Below the pieces are notes generated by a model. The model was not told where the DNA came from. It saw nothing but the letters and a program-made list of their open reading frames with translations, and did not search any database. The translations under genes were made by a program, and so were the position numbers. DNA of 64,000 nucleotides from Eleginops maclovinus (lineage: Eukaryota; Chordata; Actinopteri; Perciformes; Eleginopidae). Numbering within the stretch: the first letter of the stretch is position 1; each line of letters starts with the position of its first letter. The DNA is taken from positions 7,274,501 to 7,338,500 of the forward strand of contig NC_086352.1 of assembly GCF_036324505.1 (NCBI RefSeq), given 5' to 3'. Below, piece after piece: positions 12,345-24,128 of the stretch.

Positions 12345-12745
12345 TAATGATACCAGAGTGTAGAAATACTTTGTTACAAAAAGTTCTGTATTGATAATGT
12401 CACTTAAGTAAAAGTACTCGTTCTGCTCAATGGCCTCGTTCAGAATAATACAAAGTAACAGATAAATGTACTTCAAGTGTCAAAAGTAAAGAGCATTTTA
12501 TTATATTTAAATAGTACATTATTATGTCTTACTTTATGTAATTTTGTATTAATAATATTAACATGCAAAAGTAACAAGTAACTCATCTTGACAAATAAAA
12601 GAGGTGGAGTCAAAAGTACAATGTTAGCTTCCAAAATGTAGTGGAGTAGAAGGATCAAGTAGTACACAATGGAAACACTCAAGTAAAGTACAAGTACCTC
12701 AAAAATGTACTTCCATACATAATGTGAGTAAATGCACTAACTTAC
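12345..12745. repeat. AGTACTT-rich dispersed fish repeat
   Basis: Dense in AAGTAAAAGTAC, CAAGTAAAGTACAAGTACCTC and related words at both ends in opposite sense, the widespread teleost interspersed repeat probably derived from a non-autonomous DNA transposon. Other copies in this window: about 880-1440, 14930-15075, 31880-32040, 39655-39740, 51510-51800 and 61265-61385. Confidence 0.65.
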
Positions 12746-13330
12746 TGGTTTTAATCTGACAGACGACCTCAGTAGCTTAACATTCTACTTTTTTCTAGGA
12801 GGAAATTTTTCTTATTCTTCCACATTCATCTTTAGTGCTGAATTCACTTTACATAAGCACAAGATAAGATCCTAAGTGATTGCAAATGTCATCCCTTTCT
12901 TTCATTTCTTGCATCTTTGTTTCTTCTTCCTATCTTTCACGGAATCCTACAACTGGAGTTACTGGTTGTTATCCTAGCAGCCAAACTCTACTTCTCTTGA
13001 CAATCAGTAGCATAATACTTTGTCTTTCTTTCACTTTGACCGTAGAGGAACATTTTGATATAAGATAAGATAACATAAACTTTTATTAACCCTCGTAGGA
13101 AAACCCAGGTGTCAGAGCAGCAGAATAGGACAGCTAAAAGGATAACCAGAAGAACAAATTACAAATCAAAGTGACAGTATAAGTTTAAATTAAAATATCT
13201 TAAGATATATATAGATATAAATAATTGTGAATATGTCAAATATAAACATGTGAACGTGCAAGTCTTAAGTATGTACCATACTCGCTTTTCGGCAAAATTT
13301 GCCAATTTTAGCCGGCATTAATTCCCTTGG
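12746..13330. other. Second decayed block similar to 12.15-12.3 kb
   Basis: About 12790-12960 is a diverged copy of 12150-12300 (shared words such as CCACATTCATCTTTAGTGCT). The AGTACTT repeat sits between the two copies. No coding potential. Confidence 0.35.
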
Positions 13331-13516
13331 ACTGAAGGCCTGAGCCGGCTCTGAAAACTGTTGTCATTTCTCGTTCTTTTTCTCAGTAAAACACATTTTC
13401 AACGATGCTTCTCGAGTCTTTGCGCGAATCAGAATCAAGGTAAGGGCATTGTTTTCGCGGTTCAACCATCACTTTAAATATCCATGGGAACAACATGAAG
13501 CGACACTAGTTTTGAG
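13331..13516 (+). other. Candidate first exon / CpG patch, plus strand
   Basis: A mildly CpG-rich segment with two strong plus-strand donors, AAG then GTAAGG at 13440 and GAG then GTAAGT at 13517. An ATG at 13405 opens an 11-codon reading frame up to the first donor. No downstream exon was found, so this is only a possible transcript start. Confidence 0.2.
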
Positions 13517-14269
13517 GTAAGTCTGGTTTGTTGTTAACTTCTCTTTATGTAAGTAGTTGCCAACGTCATGTTAACTCGCCAAATTAAGTTTAAATAATCT
13601 TTCCCAACCTGTTAATAATGGAAAGAATGCCAGCTGTTTAGCACGTCAGCTAATGTTAACTTTATTTCATTCATTGTGTTAATGCTTACTTTCATCAGTA
13701 GTGTGATACGATTTGAACTTCCGTCATTGTTGTAAGTTACGAGGGGCACGTAATGAAACAAGGTCCCCCGGTTTGATGAGTGAACGCGACTCTCATCAGA
13801 ACCAGTTGTAGTATCATATAGTTGTGAAGGTGTTTCACCATATTTGTTGACCACAATCTGATTCTGTGACCTGCAATGATGAAAAATACAAATACTCAGA
13901 TCCTGAGGTCACTATAACGAATATTTGCCGAAATGACTCTTTCCTTCTCTAGCAGTCTTTATCAGTAATTTTGCTTTAGATTAGATTAACGGTTTGATTA
14001 CACTGAAGAAAATATAAGAACAAAACATTTTCTAATAACGCTTTTTAGGATCTGTTTCCGGTTTTATTTAGATGTTTTTTTTCTCATTTAGAGTCCTGTT
14101 TATTTTGCCTGTAGTTCTTCCTGCCCCCGTACTGTACACCTACAGACTGTATAGTACAGCCCATCTTTAGCTTGTATTTAATTTGTGGTTTGTTCTTTAG
14201 TCTTTGCTGGATTCTTGCATGTTGAGCAGCGTGTGTTTTACCCCTATGTTACTGCTATTTTATACTTTA

Positions 14270-14500
14270 GTACAAAGAGTACTTCCTTTATCTCTATAAA
14301 CAGTGATGTCACAGTTTCAGTAAACCGGTCTCCTACTGTGAGGAAATATAAAAACAGCCCTCTTCCTCCTCCAAACCTGCATTCCACTCTGCAACTGATC
14401 ATTTCATTACAGGAGCAACACACACAGGGGAAGTGTAGAGGAGATGTCACTGAATCGATTCTATGCTGTTAGACTGAATGTGCATGAATTAAAGAACTTG
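14270..14500 (+). repeat. Promoter-like block duplicated at 29.5-29.8 kb
   Basis: The stretch AGGAAATATAAAAACAGCCC, then CTTCCTCCTCCAAA, CATTCCACTCTGCAA and GTAGAGGAGATGTCACTGAAT matches 29530-29750 in the same order. It includes a TATA-like element (ATATAAAAAC) and an upstream CAGTTTCAGTAAAC word. It marks the left part of the tandemly duplicated unit. Whether it starts a transcript is unknown. Confidence 0.55.
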
Positions 14501-14929
14501 ATTTACCTCTGGTAGACATTGTGAAAAATGGTTAAATCGTGAGTTCCGTGAAGTCCAATCCCGGCTGCTCACTTTTCTGCTCCGTTACTGCTGTAAATGG
14601 CCTTTTTGTGTAAAGCATCTGGTGCTGCTGTCCTTTATTCATGGTGGACTTCATGAGCATATAGCGCCATCTAGTGTTTTTTTCCCCCCCAAATATAAGT
14701 GAGTGGTGTTTTTTGTGCAGACTTTATTCCCTATACAGTATTTGGTACAGCCTGTAATTACTGCTGATTCAAATCAGTTTCATTCGTTTATGGGGACTAA
14801 AAGTAGTATTTGCTGAAAAGGAAAAATATTTCATGTTCCCTCAAGTGGCAGAAAGCTGAATTTCAAATTAATGTAACCTTTCCTGCATTACTTCTTCAAT
14901 GCTGCACTGTGTCACGTATCTTTACACAG

Positions 14930-15075
14930 TGGTTGAATATAACTAAGTACCTTTACTCAAGTTCCCTACTGAAGAAATATTTTTACATCATTTTCCTCTA
15001 AACCTTAACTCTGTAATTTGTACTTAACTACATTTATTTTAACACTTAAGTACTACTTACTTTTTTACATATAGA
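14930..15075. repeat. AGTACTT-rich dispersed repeat copy
   Basis: Contains ACTAAGTACCTTTACTCAAG and TACTTAACTACATTTATTTT words of the family described at 12345. Confidence 0.6.
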
Positions 15076-15349
15076 AACACATGAGATGCTGTATGATATG
15101 ATGCAGTATGTTACCCTATATACCCAGTATTTTAGTACTAAAATTGGCTCCACATTAACAAACTACAACATTAAAGTGCTATGAATGTGTGATGATAAAT
15201 AACAGGATAATAAATGCTATAATTACTTATAATGGAGTATTTTAAAACCATATTATTTCCACTTTTGTTTAAGATGAGGATCTGAATACTTATTCTCACA
15301 CTATATTTACAGGTAACCCTGAATCTTATTCAGATTTTATGAATAGCAT

Positions 15350-15735
15350 TGTGTTGAGAGCTGTGGCGATAGACGCTGTCCTCTGGGGAATCTTGGGGGG
15401 GAGCTCCACATCAGGCAGGCGGATCCAGGGGCCGCGTTCATCTCCGATCAGATGTCCCTGGGGTGCCGGGGTTTCAGAAGTAGGGTCTGAGTTCTGGCGC
15501 ACCAGCTCTCTAGAGTGGATGGGGCGGGGCGTGGGGTTGAGGGACGGGTCCTGAGTGGGGAATGCGGACATGGTCTTAGTGGGCTGGTCACAGAGGGACT
15601 GAGAGCGAGGGACGGGGGCAGCATAGGGCTTCAGAGGGACCAGGTGAGCCATCTGGAACTTTCCCTGTCCCCCTTGGGGTTCAACTGGCCTCTGCATTGG
15701 GGGGGTCTGGGCAGACTGGCTCACTCCTAACTGAC
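15350..15735 (-). pseudogene. mink1: Isolated MINK1-like (GCK-IV kinase) exon fragment
   Basis: About 128 codons stay open and match, from memory, the low-complexity middle region of MINK1 (TNIK/MAP4K4 family): HLVPLKPYAAPVPRSQSL, then LVRQNSDPTSETP, then PPKIPQRTASIATALNT. The kinase and citron-homology (CNH) domains are absent. At the position where MINK1 continues after ALNT there is no GT donor; the frame runs nine more residues into unrelated sequence and stops at 15326. An acceptor-like CAG/TAG lies near 15735. The equivalent place in the paralogous flank (about 32085) has no such sequence. It is best read as an inserted, non-functional exon or cDNA fragment. TNIK origin is less likely but not excluded. 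Confidence 0.7.
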
Positions 15736-17867
15736 TGATCGAGTGTAAACATACAAATCGTTTTGTTAAAAGACTTTGTTCAACAGAAACAAATATAGAC
15801 AAACTTTTTTTTACCAGAAACAGATTTAAATTAGTTTGTAGTAATTATAGTCATTTAAATACCCACAGATAACCCACAGAACATATCGTAAACATCTTTT
15901 GTATTTATTCCAATTCTTTTGAAAAGTTATTTTTTTATACAAAATCCATAAAATAGTATTTTGTTTCCTCCATGTTATTCTGGTGGTGGCAGCATACTCA
16001 GTTAAATCTGAAAATCTGGATGAAAAACACAGAAATAAACCGATACATTATTGTTACTCAAAGAAATCCAACTGAACTGAAACTGACTTTAAGCATAATC
16101 CTTTTATTGGTATATTTGCCTCAACATTGTTTTTCATAGGATCTGAGATCACACATCATAATGTTTGTTGGAATCCATTAGACACATAACTTAATGTTTG
16201 TCAGCTTGAATCAGGAACAACATAAAAAGTTAACAAAGATGACATTTTAAAAAACTTTCTTGTGGCTGGATTGACTTTCTGAAAATATCGATACCATGAT
16301 CCACAGTATTCTCTGCTGTTGGCGTCTTTAGAAAATATTTAACCTACAGAAAAAAGTCAGTTACATCAACATCAACATTTATTATTCACTGACTTAACTT
16401 CAAATTAACCAAACAGTAAAGAATATTAAAGAATAGTGAATGTTAGGAAACATCTGTTTCTCATGGTCTTTGTACTTTGAGCTCACAACAAAAGATGCTC
16501 TGCAATAAATGTTGAAAAGAAAAGATCATGAAAAGATGAAAAATAATAATAGTAAGTAAAACTTCATTTAATCACATGGTACTACACAGACCCACAACAT
16601 CATGTTGTCCACTCAGCCTTGTGTTTTTCAAGCAAATGATTTAAAAAGAATGGAATGTTTAAAAGTAAAAATAAAAAGTAAAAGATAAAAATGTCCATAA
16701 GAATTAAAACAGTTTGAACATCTGATGACATATTAGGTCTTTACATATTATTCTCGCGGTCTTTGTCAGTAAGTAAAGTTGAATAATAAAACCAAACATG
16801 GAAATAGCTGAGTAAGTAATAATAATTTGTAAAAATAAAAGTAAAACATGATCTCATCACTAGTCTTTGTCACATGTGCCCACGTCATCATTTTGAGCAC
16901 ACTGCATTGCGTAGGTTTTAAAAAATATGAATCAAAAATGAATAAAATAACATTTAGAAGTAAAAATGTACATGAAAAGATAAAAATGTCTATAACAGGA
17001 AAACATTTTTTTAAAATAGTGATGACATATTAGACAACATCTGTGTCTCTGTTCTAATATTATCATTAACATCAGCTTCTCTTCTTCAGCACAGTCATTA
17101 TGAAAAGAGCTGCAATCATAAAAAAAAAAAGACTCCCAAGAAATAAAATCAGAGCAAACAAATCTTCTTTCTCATTGTTCATCACATCATTATCTGTCTA
17201 AAATAATGAAAATCAAAAGTTCATCATCAACACGATGTGAAAGGATGCCACAGTATTTGCACATGAAGCAAAGCGTCACCAACATGCACTTGAAGTATTT
17301 CAACTGAGGCTGAACTATGTACTCTCTCTATGTACAGCATACAAAGTCTATATTTGGCAATAAATGTTGTATAATAATCAAAAGAAAGTAAATACTTGAG
17401 TAGGTAATAATACGCAGGGAAAACAGAACACACATGATCTCATCATATGGTCCTTGAAACACATATGCCTACATATTGGCATGCACACAAGGAATGGATA
17501 CAAATCAATAAAGATTTAAAGAATTGTTCCTCTTTTCCTTCAACAACATTATCATGCATAACAGTCATTGTACATGAGGTCTAATAGAAGATTGATAAAG
17601 GAAAATAAAACATTTGTAATCTTAAAAAGATTAAAAAAACTCCTCACATAGCTATCAATCATGGTGTTCACCAGACTGAAGGATGCCGGTAAACATCATG
17701 GTGCATTGAACTATCATTTAAAAAGATTGTTCATCTGTTTGGTATTTTTGATCTGGCATTTTCAGTTCCTGATTCTTTTTCGCTTTCTCCCTACATTTGG
17801 ATATGAACAATCCTCCCATGTTTAAACAGTGTTTTGTTAAACTCATGTTTGTCTGGATGTTTGTTGT
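15736..17867. other. 3' flank / 3' UTR of gvin copy A
   Basis: Non-coding AT-rich sequence. From about 15755 it can be followed, with indels, against 32112-34321 beside copy B (shared words CATCAGCTTCT, TCATTGTTCATCACATCATTATCTG, GATGTGAAAGGATGCCACAG). It probably includes the copy A 3' UTR. No further gene seen. Confidence 0.6.
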
Positions 17868-20800
17868 TCATTTAATGTTGAAGGCTTCCTTCAGGCCTTT
17901 CAGTGCTTGTTCCTTTGTGATGCTCCTCCATGCTCTGGAACATCAGCTGGCTTGGCGTTGTATTCTTGGGCAAAACTGTCATTGTATTTAACCAGGACAT
18001 ACTTCCAGTAGTCAGATGCCTCCCTGGTGTAGTCTGGAGGAATGAGCCAGTCTGGGTAGATTGTGCTATACTCCTTATATGGATGCCACTCTCCATTAGT
18101 GTCTGCGCAAATGAATTGACGTTCACCGTGAACATCAGTTGTGCACATTGTTTCCATCAGCTTCTGAGTGTCTATAATCCTGTATCTACCGAGACCTTGT
18201 GGCCGATGAACAGCTGCATGATGTTTGATATGTTTTTTGCCTCCGGCTTCACAAGGAACTTTACAAAATGGACATTGTTGTCCACAACCGAACACCCGAT
18301 TGAAAAGCTCATCCTGTGGTTTGGTTGGAAGTTTGTTCACGGTCTCAGTGATGTCTTCAGACTTTGAGAACTCCTCCTGCAGCTGTTCATCCATTTCTCT
18401 CAATGATTTCATGAGGCTCTTTATAAATGGATGGCATGTGCTTTGGATTTGAAACAGGGTGGTTTTTTCAGCCTCTTCTGAAAGCGAGATATCTTTGGTC
18501 AGAAATGTCCGTATGTTTTTGATGAGCACTGTGATGCTTTCCTTGTTATCTGGCAGCAGAACACCATCCTCCCCTTTTGAAGCCCTTTCAGTTGCATCTG
18601 TTATTTTTTTAACTATGACTTGAAGATTCTGACTTTTCAGTTTGCATAAAGCTTTGTCCTCTGACATTTCATCCAAGATGTGCTGAAATATCAGATTCTT
18701 CACATATATTTCATAGTTACAAATGAACTTGACAAAACTCTGAAAGTCTTCCTTTTGCAGCAACTCTTTCTGAATGTTGTACTGGAAAAAGTTGCGGGAA
18801 CTGTACTCTGCTGAATGGCGGCCTGCCAAAATTGTATCCACAATGTTAGTTCCCAGATGTCTGCTGATGTACTCTTCAACAGCAGGTTTGATACAACGTC
18901 TGACAAAATCATTTGCTTTGCGTTGGCAATCATCTCTGTTTTTGTATAGATCGATAAAATCCAACAAGTACTGAGGCTTGTACTTCTCCAGCTGGATTCT
19001 GGGATCCCTTCTCGACAAGAAATGTCTGTGCATTTGAAGAAACTCTCTTGAGGCAATGCCACAAATGTGAAGCTTCAGGTCAAACTCAAACTTGGGCTGG
19101 AAAGTTTTTCCTTTAAGATAATCATCTACTTTTTCCAAAAGATCCTTTGTAAAAGAGTCATGGTAGTCTGCGTCAGTTTGTGCTTTACCACGTACAGACC
19201 GTGTGCAAGACTCAATGACAGTGTCGGCACAACTCTGCAACTCTCTCTTTGAATCATCTTTTGCCCAGAACAATAAACGTTCCACCCTACTTTTTTATGT
19301 TCAGGTTTGACCTCAAAGGAACCCTTCCCAATGTCCTTTAGGTCTCTAATGTTCTGTAATTCCTCGTTGAAGTTACGATTTGAGAAATGTATCCTCAACT
19401 GTTCAAGGACTTTGTCAGAAATGTTTAGTTCTTTCAGTCCAGACACTTTTACAGTGACTTTTGTCCACATCTGTTGGAAGTCACGTTGCAACTGTTCTTC
19501 AGACAGTGTGCGGTGTTTGCGATCACTCAAGAGATTCATTACTTCTTTTTCTATCATTTCTCTGTGTTGGCTTTGAATGTCCTGAGCCTCCTTTGAACTT
19601 TTTTTTTCTTCAAGCGCACAATCCAGTGCATTGTTTACTAAATGTTGGAATTCGTCTTTAAGACACTTGATACGATTGATGAAGTCAATTTTGTATTTTT
19701 CTATCAGATTTACATGTGCGTCTTTCCTTTTGTAGTATTCCCGAAGTTTCTGCTCCATTTTTGTTTGCCGGTCTTTTATTTTTTCCAACAACTGTGATTT
19801 TTTCGAGTCAACCAATATCTTCCAAGTGTCCTCATGAGTTTCATTGTCAGAATTTAAGATCTCTAACTTTGCCCCATCCTGCCAAGAGATTAACTCTTTT
19901 TTGAACTCCCATTCCCATTGATTGAACTCCTTGCAAAGGTTGTCATAAGCATGAGCCACAAGAGTGTTTCTGAAACTGAAGATGAAGTTCTCATTTTTGA
20001 CTGCTTTCCAGAGACTTCTTACCCATTCTAGAAACTCCGGAATCTGTGACACATCATCGGTTTTGCCTTTTTTCACTGTCTCCAAGAGGTTTTTCTTGAA
20101 ATCTGCTACAGCTTCACTGTAACCTGTGTTCACTGGTGCCATTGGTGGAGTCCCATGCCAGAGTCCGGGGATGTTCCAGTTGTTTTTTGCAATGTCATAG
20201 TCCAGCACATCTGTAAATCTCTTTATAGAGGGCTGCTTTTCCATTTCAGCAGCAATTTTAGTCATTTCATTGAGTTGGTCCAAGAGATGTTGTCTCTCCG
20301 TCAAGGTCCTTGCATGCGCAGAGACTCCGGCAACATTCTGGTGCACAAAATGACAAATTGGCTTTTTTCCAATTTGCTTCATTCTCAGGAATGCATGGAT
20401 TGCAATTTGCAGGATATCTTTCATTTCTGTGGAGTTCTCCGATGCGACATTGATAATGGTGACATCACTTAAACCAATGACAAAGGTTGCCAGCTGGTTG
20501 TCATGCTCATAACTGTCCTCTAGTTGGGCCAAATGAGGATATTTGAGGCCCTCTGTGTCAATGAGAACTATGAAGTCACAGTTCAGCTGGTGTTGCATAT
20601 CATCTCCTACTTTGAGGAAGAGCATATAAGCTCCTCTTGTGCACCTGCCGCTGCTGACTGCAAACTGCACACCGAACATGGTGTTGAGGAGTGTTGACTT
20701 CCCGGTACTCTGCACACCCAACACAGTCAGTACCAACAGTCTGCTCTTCTCTCCAACCTTCCTGTGTAGCTCCATTAGTACATCTCTCACCCAGTTCTCT

Positions 20801-22538
20801 GGGATGTTGGAAGCATCTCCATCCAAGAGCTCTAAAGGATATCCATCCAACAGCAGTTCAGCTGCCAAACCTGGGAGACGAGGTATTTCCTCAGCAGGGT
20901 TTTGTGACTGCAATGAAAACTCATAGATCAGTCCCATCTCTCTCATGTAATGCTCTATCCCTAATGAGCTTTCCAGCAACTCCTGCTCCAGCTTTGCAAT
21001 CTCTTTCACATCTTTGTTCTTTTTGTTGCTTTCTTTTGTCCATTTGTGGCGGAGTGAAGATAGTTGATCCCGCGAATGTGCATCCAGTTTGAGTTTCATC
21101 CACTTAAGGAACAAATCTCTGCTCTTGCTGTCATTTTTAGGTAACTGTTTAATGAAAGTCTTCATATCATCAGATAGTTTCTGTTTGCCAAGCTTGTCCT
21201 TGATTTGTTGTTTTTGTTCCTGTAGTTGAGATTGATGTTCTTCCGGTGCTAAGTTATCAGGCCTCTTTAACCTACATTCCTCTTTCTCTAACTGTGATAA
21301 CTTTTTCCAGTCAGCGCCTTGCAGAGGAAGCTGTTTGCTCTTGTAGTGTGGTATCTTCCTCACCGCAATTCCTTGAACAATCTTCTCTGATGCTTTATTT
21401 TGGTCATCACTTGTGCATTCATCCACAGACAGACCGAAATCAACAGCTTTGTGAAGCATATTTTCAATGCTCATTGTGGGTGTCCGAACTGTTATCTTGT
21501 TAATGGCTGCAGAAAGTTTCTCTGAAAACCCTACAGAATTGGCTCTTGGGTCTTTCACTTTCACACTGCTGTTTGGCAAATCTAATTCTTTCGCTGTTTT
21601 CCTGACAGACTCCATATCCTCTTTAGCACTTCCATCCTTGCGGTTAACAACCAAGAACAGTTTGGATTTCGCATCTTGAAGAGACGTAAGAATCTCATGC
21701 TCCTCTTTTTCAATTTTGTCCAGGAACACGAAGATAGCCGTTGACACTTGAAAAAGAAAAGTGAACTGAGCAAGTGACTCAGAAACGTTTCCTCTCAGAT
21801 TGGCGAATGCAATTGGATCTGGAAATATTTCAGGATGTTCTCTGCCTCTGGGAAGGTACCAGCACACCTCTGCCAAGCCATTGGAAATGTGTCTTTTAAT
21901 TGCTCCTCCTTTCATGTCTCTGTGTATGAAGATATTGTGATTCTGCTGGCCAAGGCTGAGTACTTGATTCAAAATCTGGGACTTGGACAAACTACAGTTG
22001 TTGAGCCTCACAAAGGAATAGAATGGTATCTTTGCTTGGACGATGCTGTTTTCAACAAAGTCTCTTGAGTCAGACAAATTGTGTGGACACCACTCTTTGA
22101 CAATGTCCCTCAGAGCCCACAGCATCAGGGTACTCTGACTGTTATTGACATGGGGCATCAGCAGTGGGACAGCAAACTGGCACATTGACATCTTCAGGGC
22201 CATTTCCTGTTGCAAGAAGCTGTCAGCACAAAGGAAGAGTGCTGTTATGAGGTCGAGAGGGTTAACCTCATTGTCTGCAGATCCATCTGCAGTGTAAAGG
22301 TCCAGTTCAAATGGATCGCTGCTGTCTTCATTATCTTCACTGTTTGATACTTGTGTACAGCCCCTGCATTCTGCATTCATTTTAAATAGTTTTCTGAGAA
22401 AGCACCAAGGTATATCCTGTACTGATATGGCAGCTTCTTCATTTATGCTGTTTTTGTTGATCTCCAATAGAGACCGAAGAGTGAGCTTGTTGGGATAATA
22501 TGTCTCCAGTCCCAATTTAGAGAGAAGGGTGAGAAGAA
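17868..22538 (-). pseudogene. gvin1: Interferon-induced very large GTPase (GVIN/VLIG), copy A, frame-broken
   Basis: Large single exon of a GVIN/VLIG-type dynamin-related GTPase, a cytosolic interferon-inducible family. It starts at an acceptor (GTCATTGACAG at 22539 and above). Most of the protein is intact from about 22535 to 19300, with the G1 motif GVQSTGKS and G3 motif DTEG; a second frame carries 19285-17900, including the Cys/His cluster CGQQCPFCKVPC. Against copy B it has one base fewer in the T run at 19291-19296 (shifting frame) and one base fewer near 17935, which replaces the last residues of the protein. It has one more C than copy B at 22527-22529, just inside the exon; this extra base keeps it in frame with a phase-1 leader exon. 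It is therefore probably a recent pseudogene, unless the homopolymer difference is an assembly error. Confidence 0.8.
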
Positions 22539-23201
22539 CTGTCAATGACAAAAAGAATATCACTTTTAGACATAAACCACAGACTGCCTCTATTGGATTG
22601 TATGGATATGCATGCATGAGTCTATGGTTTACAGGGATAAATGCTGCACATGCTTAGTTACTTTTCGTAAAGTCTTGGAGAATTACATCCTGGAGTAGTG
22701 GCTTTGTAACTCTCTGAAACCACAATTTCATTTTCTATATTTGCAGGAATTAATAAACAAGCAAGTTAAAAGCATGTAGATTTTTGAGCTTTTCAAAACG
22801 TTTGTAGAATTTTTCCATTTCATTCTTTTTCCCTTGATAGTGTTTTTTTAAAAAGGAGACATTTCTTTAAAGATAAAGATGCCCTGTAGATTTTTAATTT
22901 CTTGCATGGTACTGTATGTATGCTCTAGGTCTGACATGTGTTGAAGGCATTTCCTCTTTTAATTAAGATTTTTAAATCCAAATCTCTTTAATATTTTAAA
23001 GTTATGGACTGTTTAACATCCATGTTTGAAAGCTTTCAGTTCATTCACAAGTTTTGGCACATCAACATCACCATCTGATCATTGTAACCTGGACTGTGTA
23101 TTGCATCATCTGTTTATACGTCCCTATAGAACATTGTTCTAACTCTTTCTTGTTTTTGTTCTCGAAGCTACTTTGTTTACCCTCGCTAGCCTGGAGCTTA
23201 C
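22539..23201. other. Intron upstream of gvin copy A large exon
   Basis: AT-rich sequence between the large-exon acceptor and the candidate upstream exon. No start exon like the one at 39150-39218 was found here. Confidence 0.4.
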
Positions 23202-23299
23202 CTCGCTTCAAGGAGCTGACCTCGGACTGACAGGACTTCTCTGAGCTCTCTGTGGCTGAAACTCGATCCAAACACACCTCCTCTCTATTACTGATGCAC
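23202..23299 (-). other. Candidate 5' coding exon of gvin copy A
   Basis: 98 bp with acceptor AAGTTATCAG and a strong donor (GCGAG then GTAAGC). One frame is open throughout and encodes a Ser/Glu/Lys-rich stretch (SATESSEKSCQSEVSSLKRG). It ends in phase 1, the phase needed to continue into the copy A large exon as VLLTLLSKLGLE. There is no in-frame ATG inside, so a further upstream exon would be needed. Support is from splice signals and phase only. Confidence 0.35.
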
Positions 23300-24021
23300 C
23301 TGATAACTTGAAGTGAACAGACAGAGGCTCAGTCAGTCAGTATCACCATCACCAGGTAATACATAAAAACTACAACTCCTAAGGAACTTAAAAAAAGTGT
23401 CTTTATTTTTGAGATCATCGAAACAATGGTGAAATCTGCAAAGTTATTCTAACCAAACAGAATACTGTATAATTGAACATTTAAATGCATTATATTTCAC
23501 ATTGCTTTGTGCTCTGCATTATGAAGTAAACTCTTGAGCAATCTGCCTCACACTCGCAGTAGGCCCTAAGCAACAGGTCTAAAAACATACTCACCTTTTA
23601 GTTTACTCTTCTCCTCAAATATTGCAAATGTAAACCCTTACATTTTGAATTTTTCTTTCCATTCTTTCATGAAATTCCCAAACTGGAGATACTGGGTTTG
23701 AAGCTGACCAAATTCATCTCCTAAGATTCTGGTATCTGTAAGGAGGTGTTTTGCAATCCCATATTAACAGAATGGGAGGGGGGCGGAGTTCTTTTAAATA
23801 AGTGGGATGTTCTAATTTAAGAATTGCTTCACAGTATTTACAGGGTTTTATGTTTTTCTACTCACATTTTGACAATAATTTACTTGTTTTTCCTTTCCTG
23901 GATATCTATTACCAGACATTATTTTAAAACGATATTGCTCTAGGTATCTGAAGCACAGATAGACTGGCAGAAGCTTAAACATCCTGTTATACCCATAGAT
24001 GGTTATTACAAGGTTCCTGAT
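23300..24021 (-). other. Putative 5' leader region of gvin copy A
   Basis: Contains a block (23400-23520) homologous in inverted orientation to 29430-29530, and two minus-strand donors that could end untranslated exons: AAAAG then GTGAGT at 23593-23594, and AAAAT then GTGAGT at 23864-23865. A TATAAC word on the minus strand at 23986-23991 lies between the second donor and the ISRE at 24022. Transcription is inferred, not shown. Confidence 0.35.
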
Positions 24022-24047
24022 GAAAGTGAAAGTCATGGGGATTTTCC
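24022..24047. promoter_or_regulatory. ISRE/IRF element beside an NF-kB site
   Basis: GAAAGTGAAAGT at 24022-24033 fits the ISRE/IRF consensus GAAANNGAAANN. GGGATTTTCC at 24038-24047 fits the NF-kB consensus GGGRNWYYCC. They are four bases apart, an order and spacing like the IRF and NF-kB elements of the interferon-beta enhancer. It lies upstream (minus sense) of gvin copy A, 82 bp from the Gypsy insertion. Confidence 0.6.
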
Positions 24048-24128
24048 ATCAAGTCATGTGATTTCTACGAAACTCAAAGCCTGCAGCAAGTATGAAGCTA
24101 CCTTCCGTGAGCTGAATAGTGATACAAT

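Noticed and set aside
17900..22068. Many plus-strand open frames opposite gvin copy A (and opposite copy B at 34361-38524)
   Set aside because: They mirror the codon structure of the long minus-strand gene, occur at the same places in both copies, and show no protein similarity of their own.
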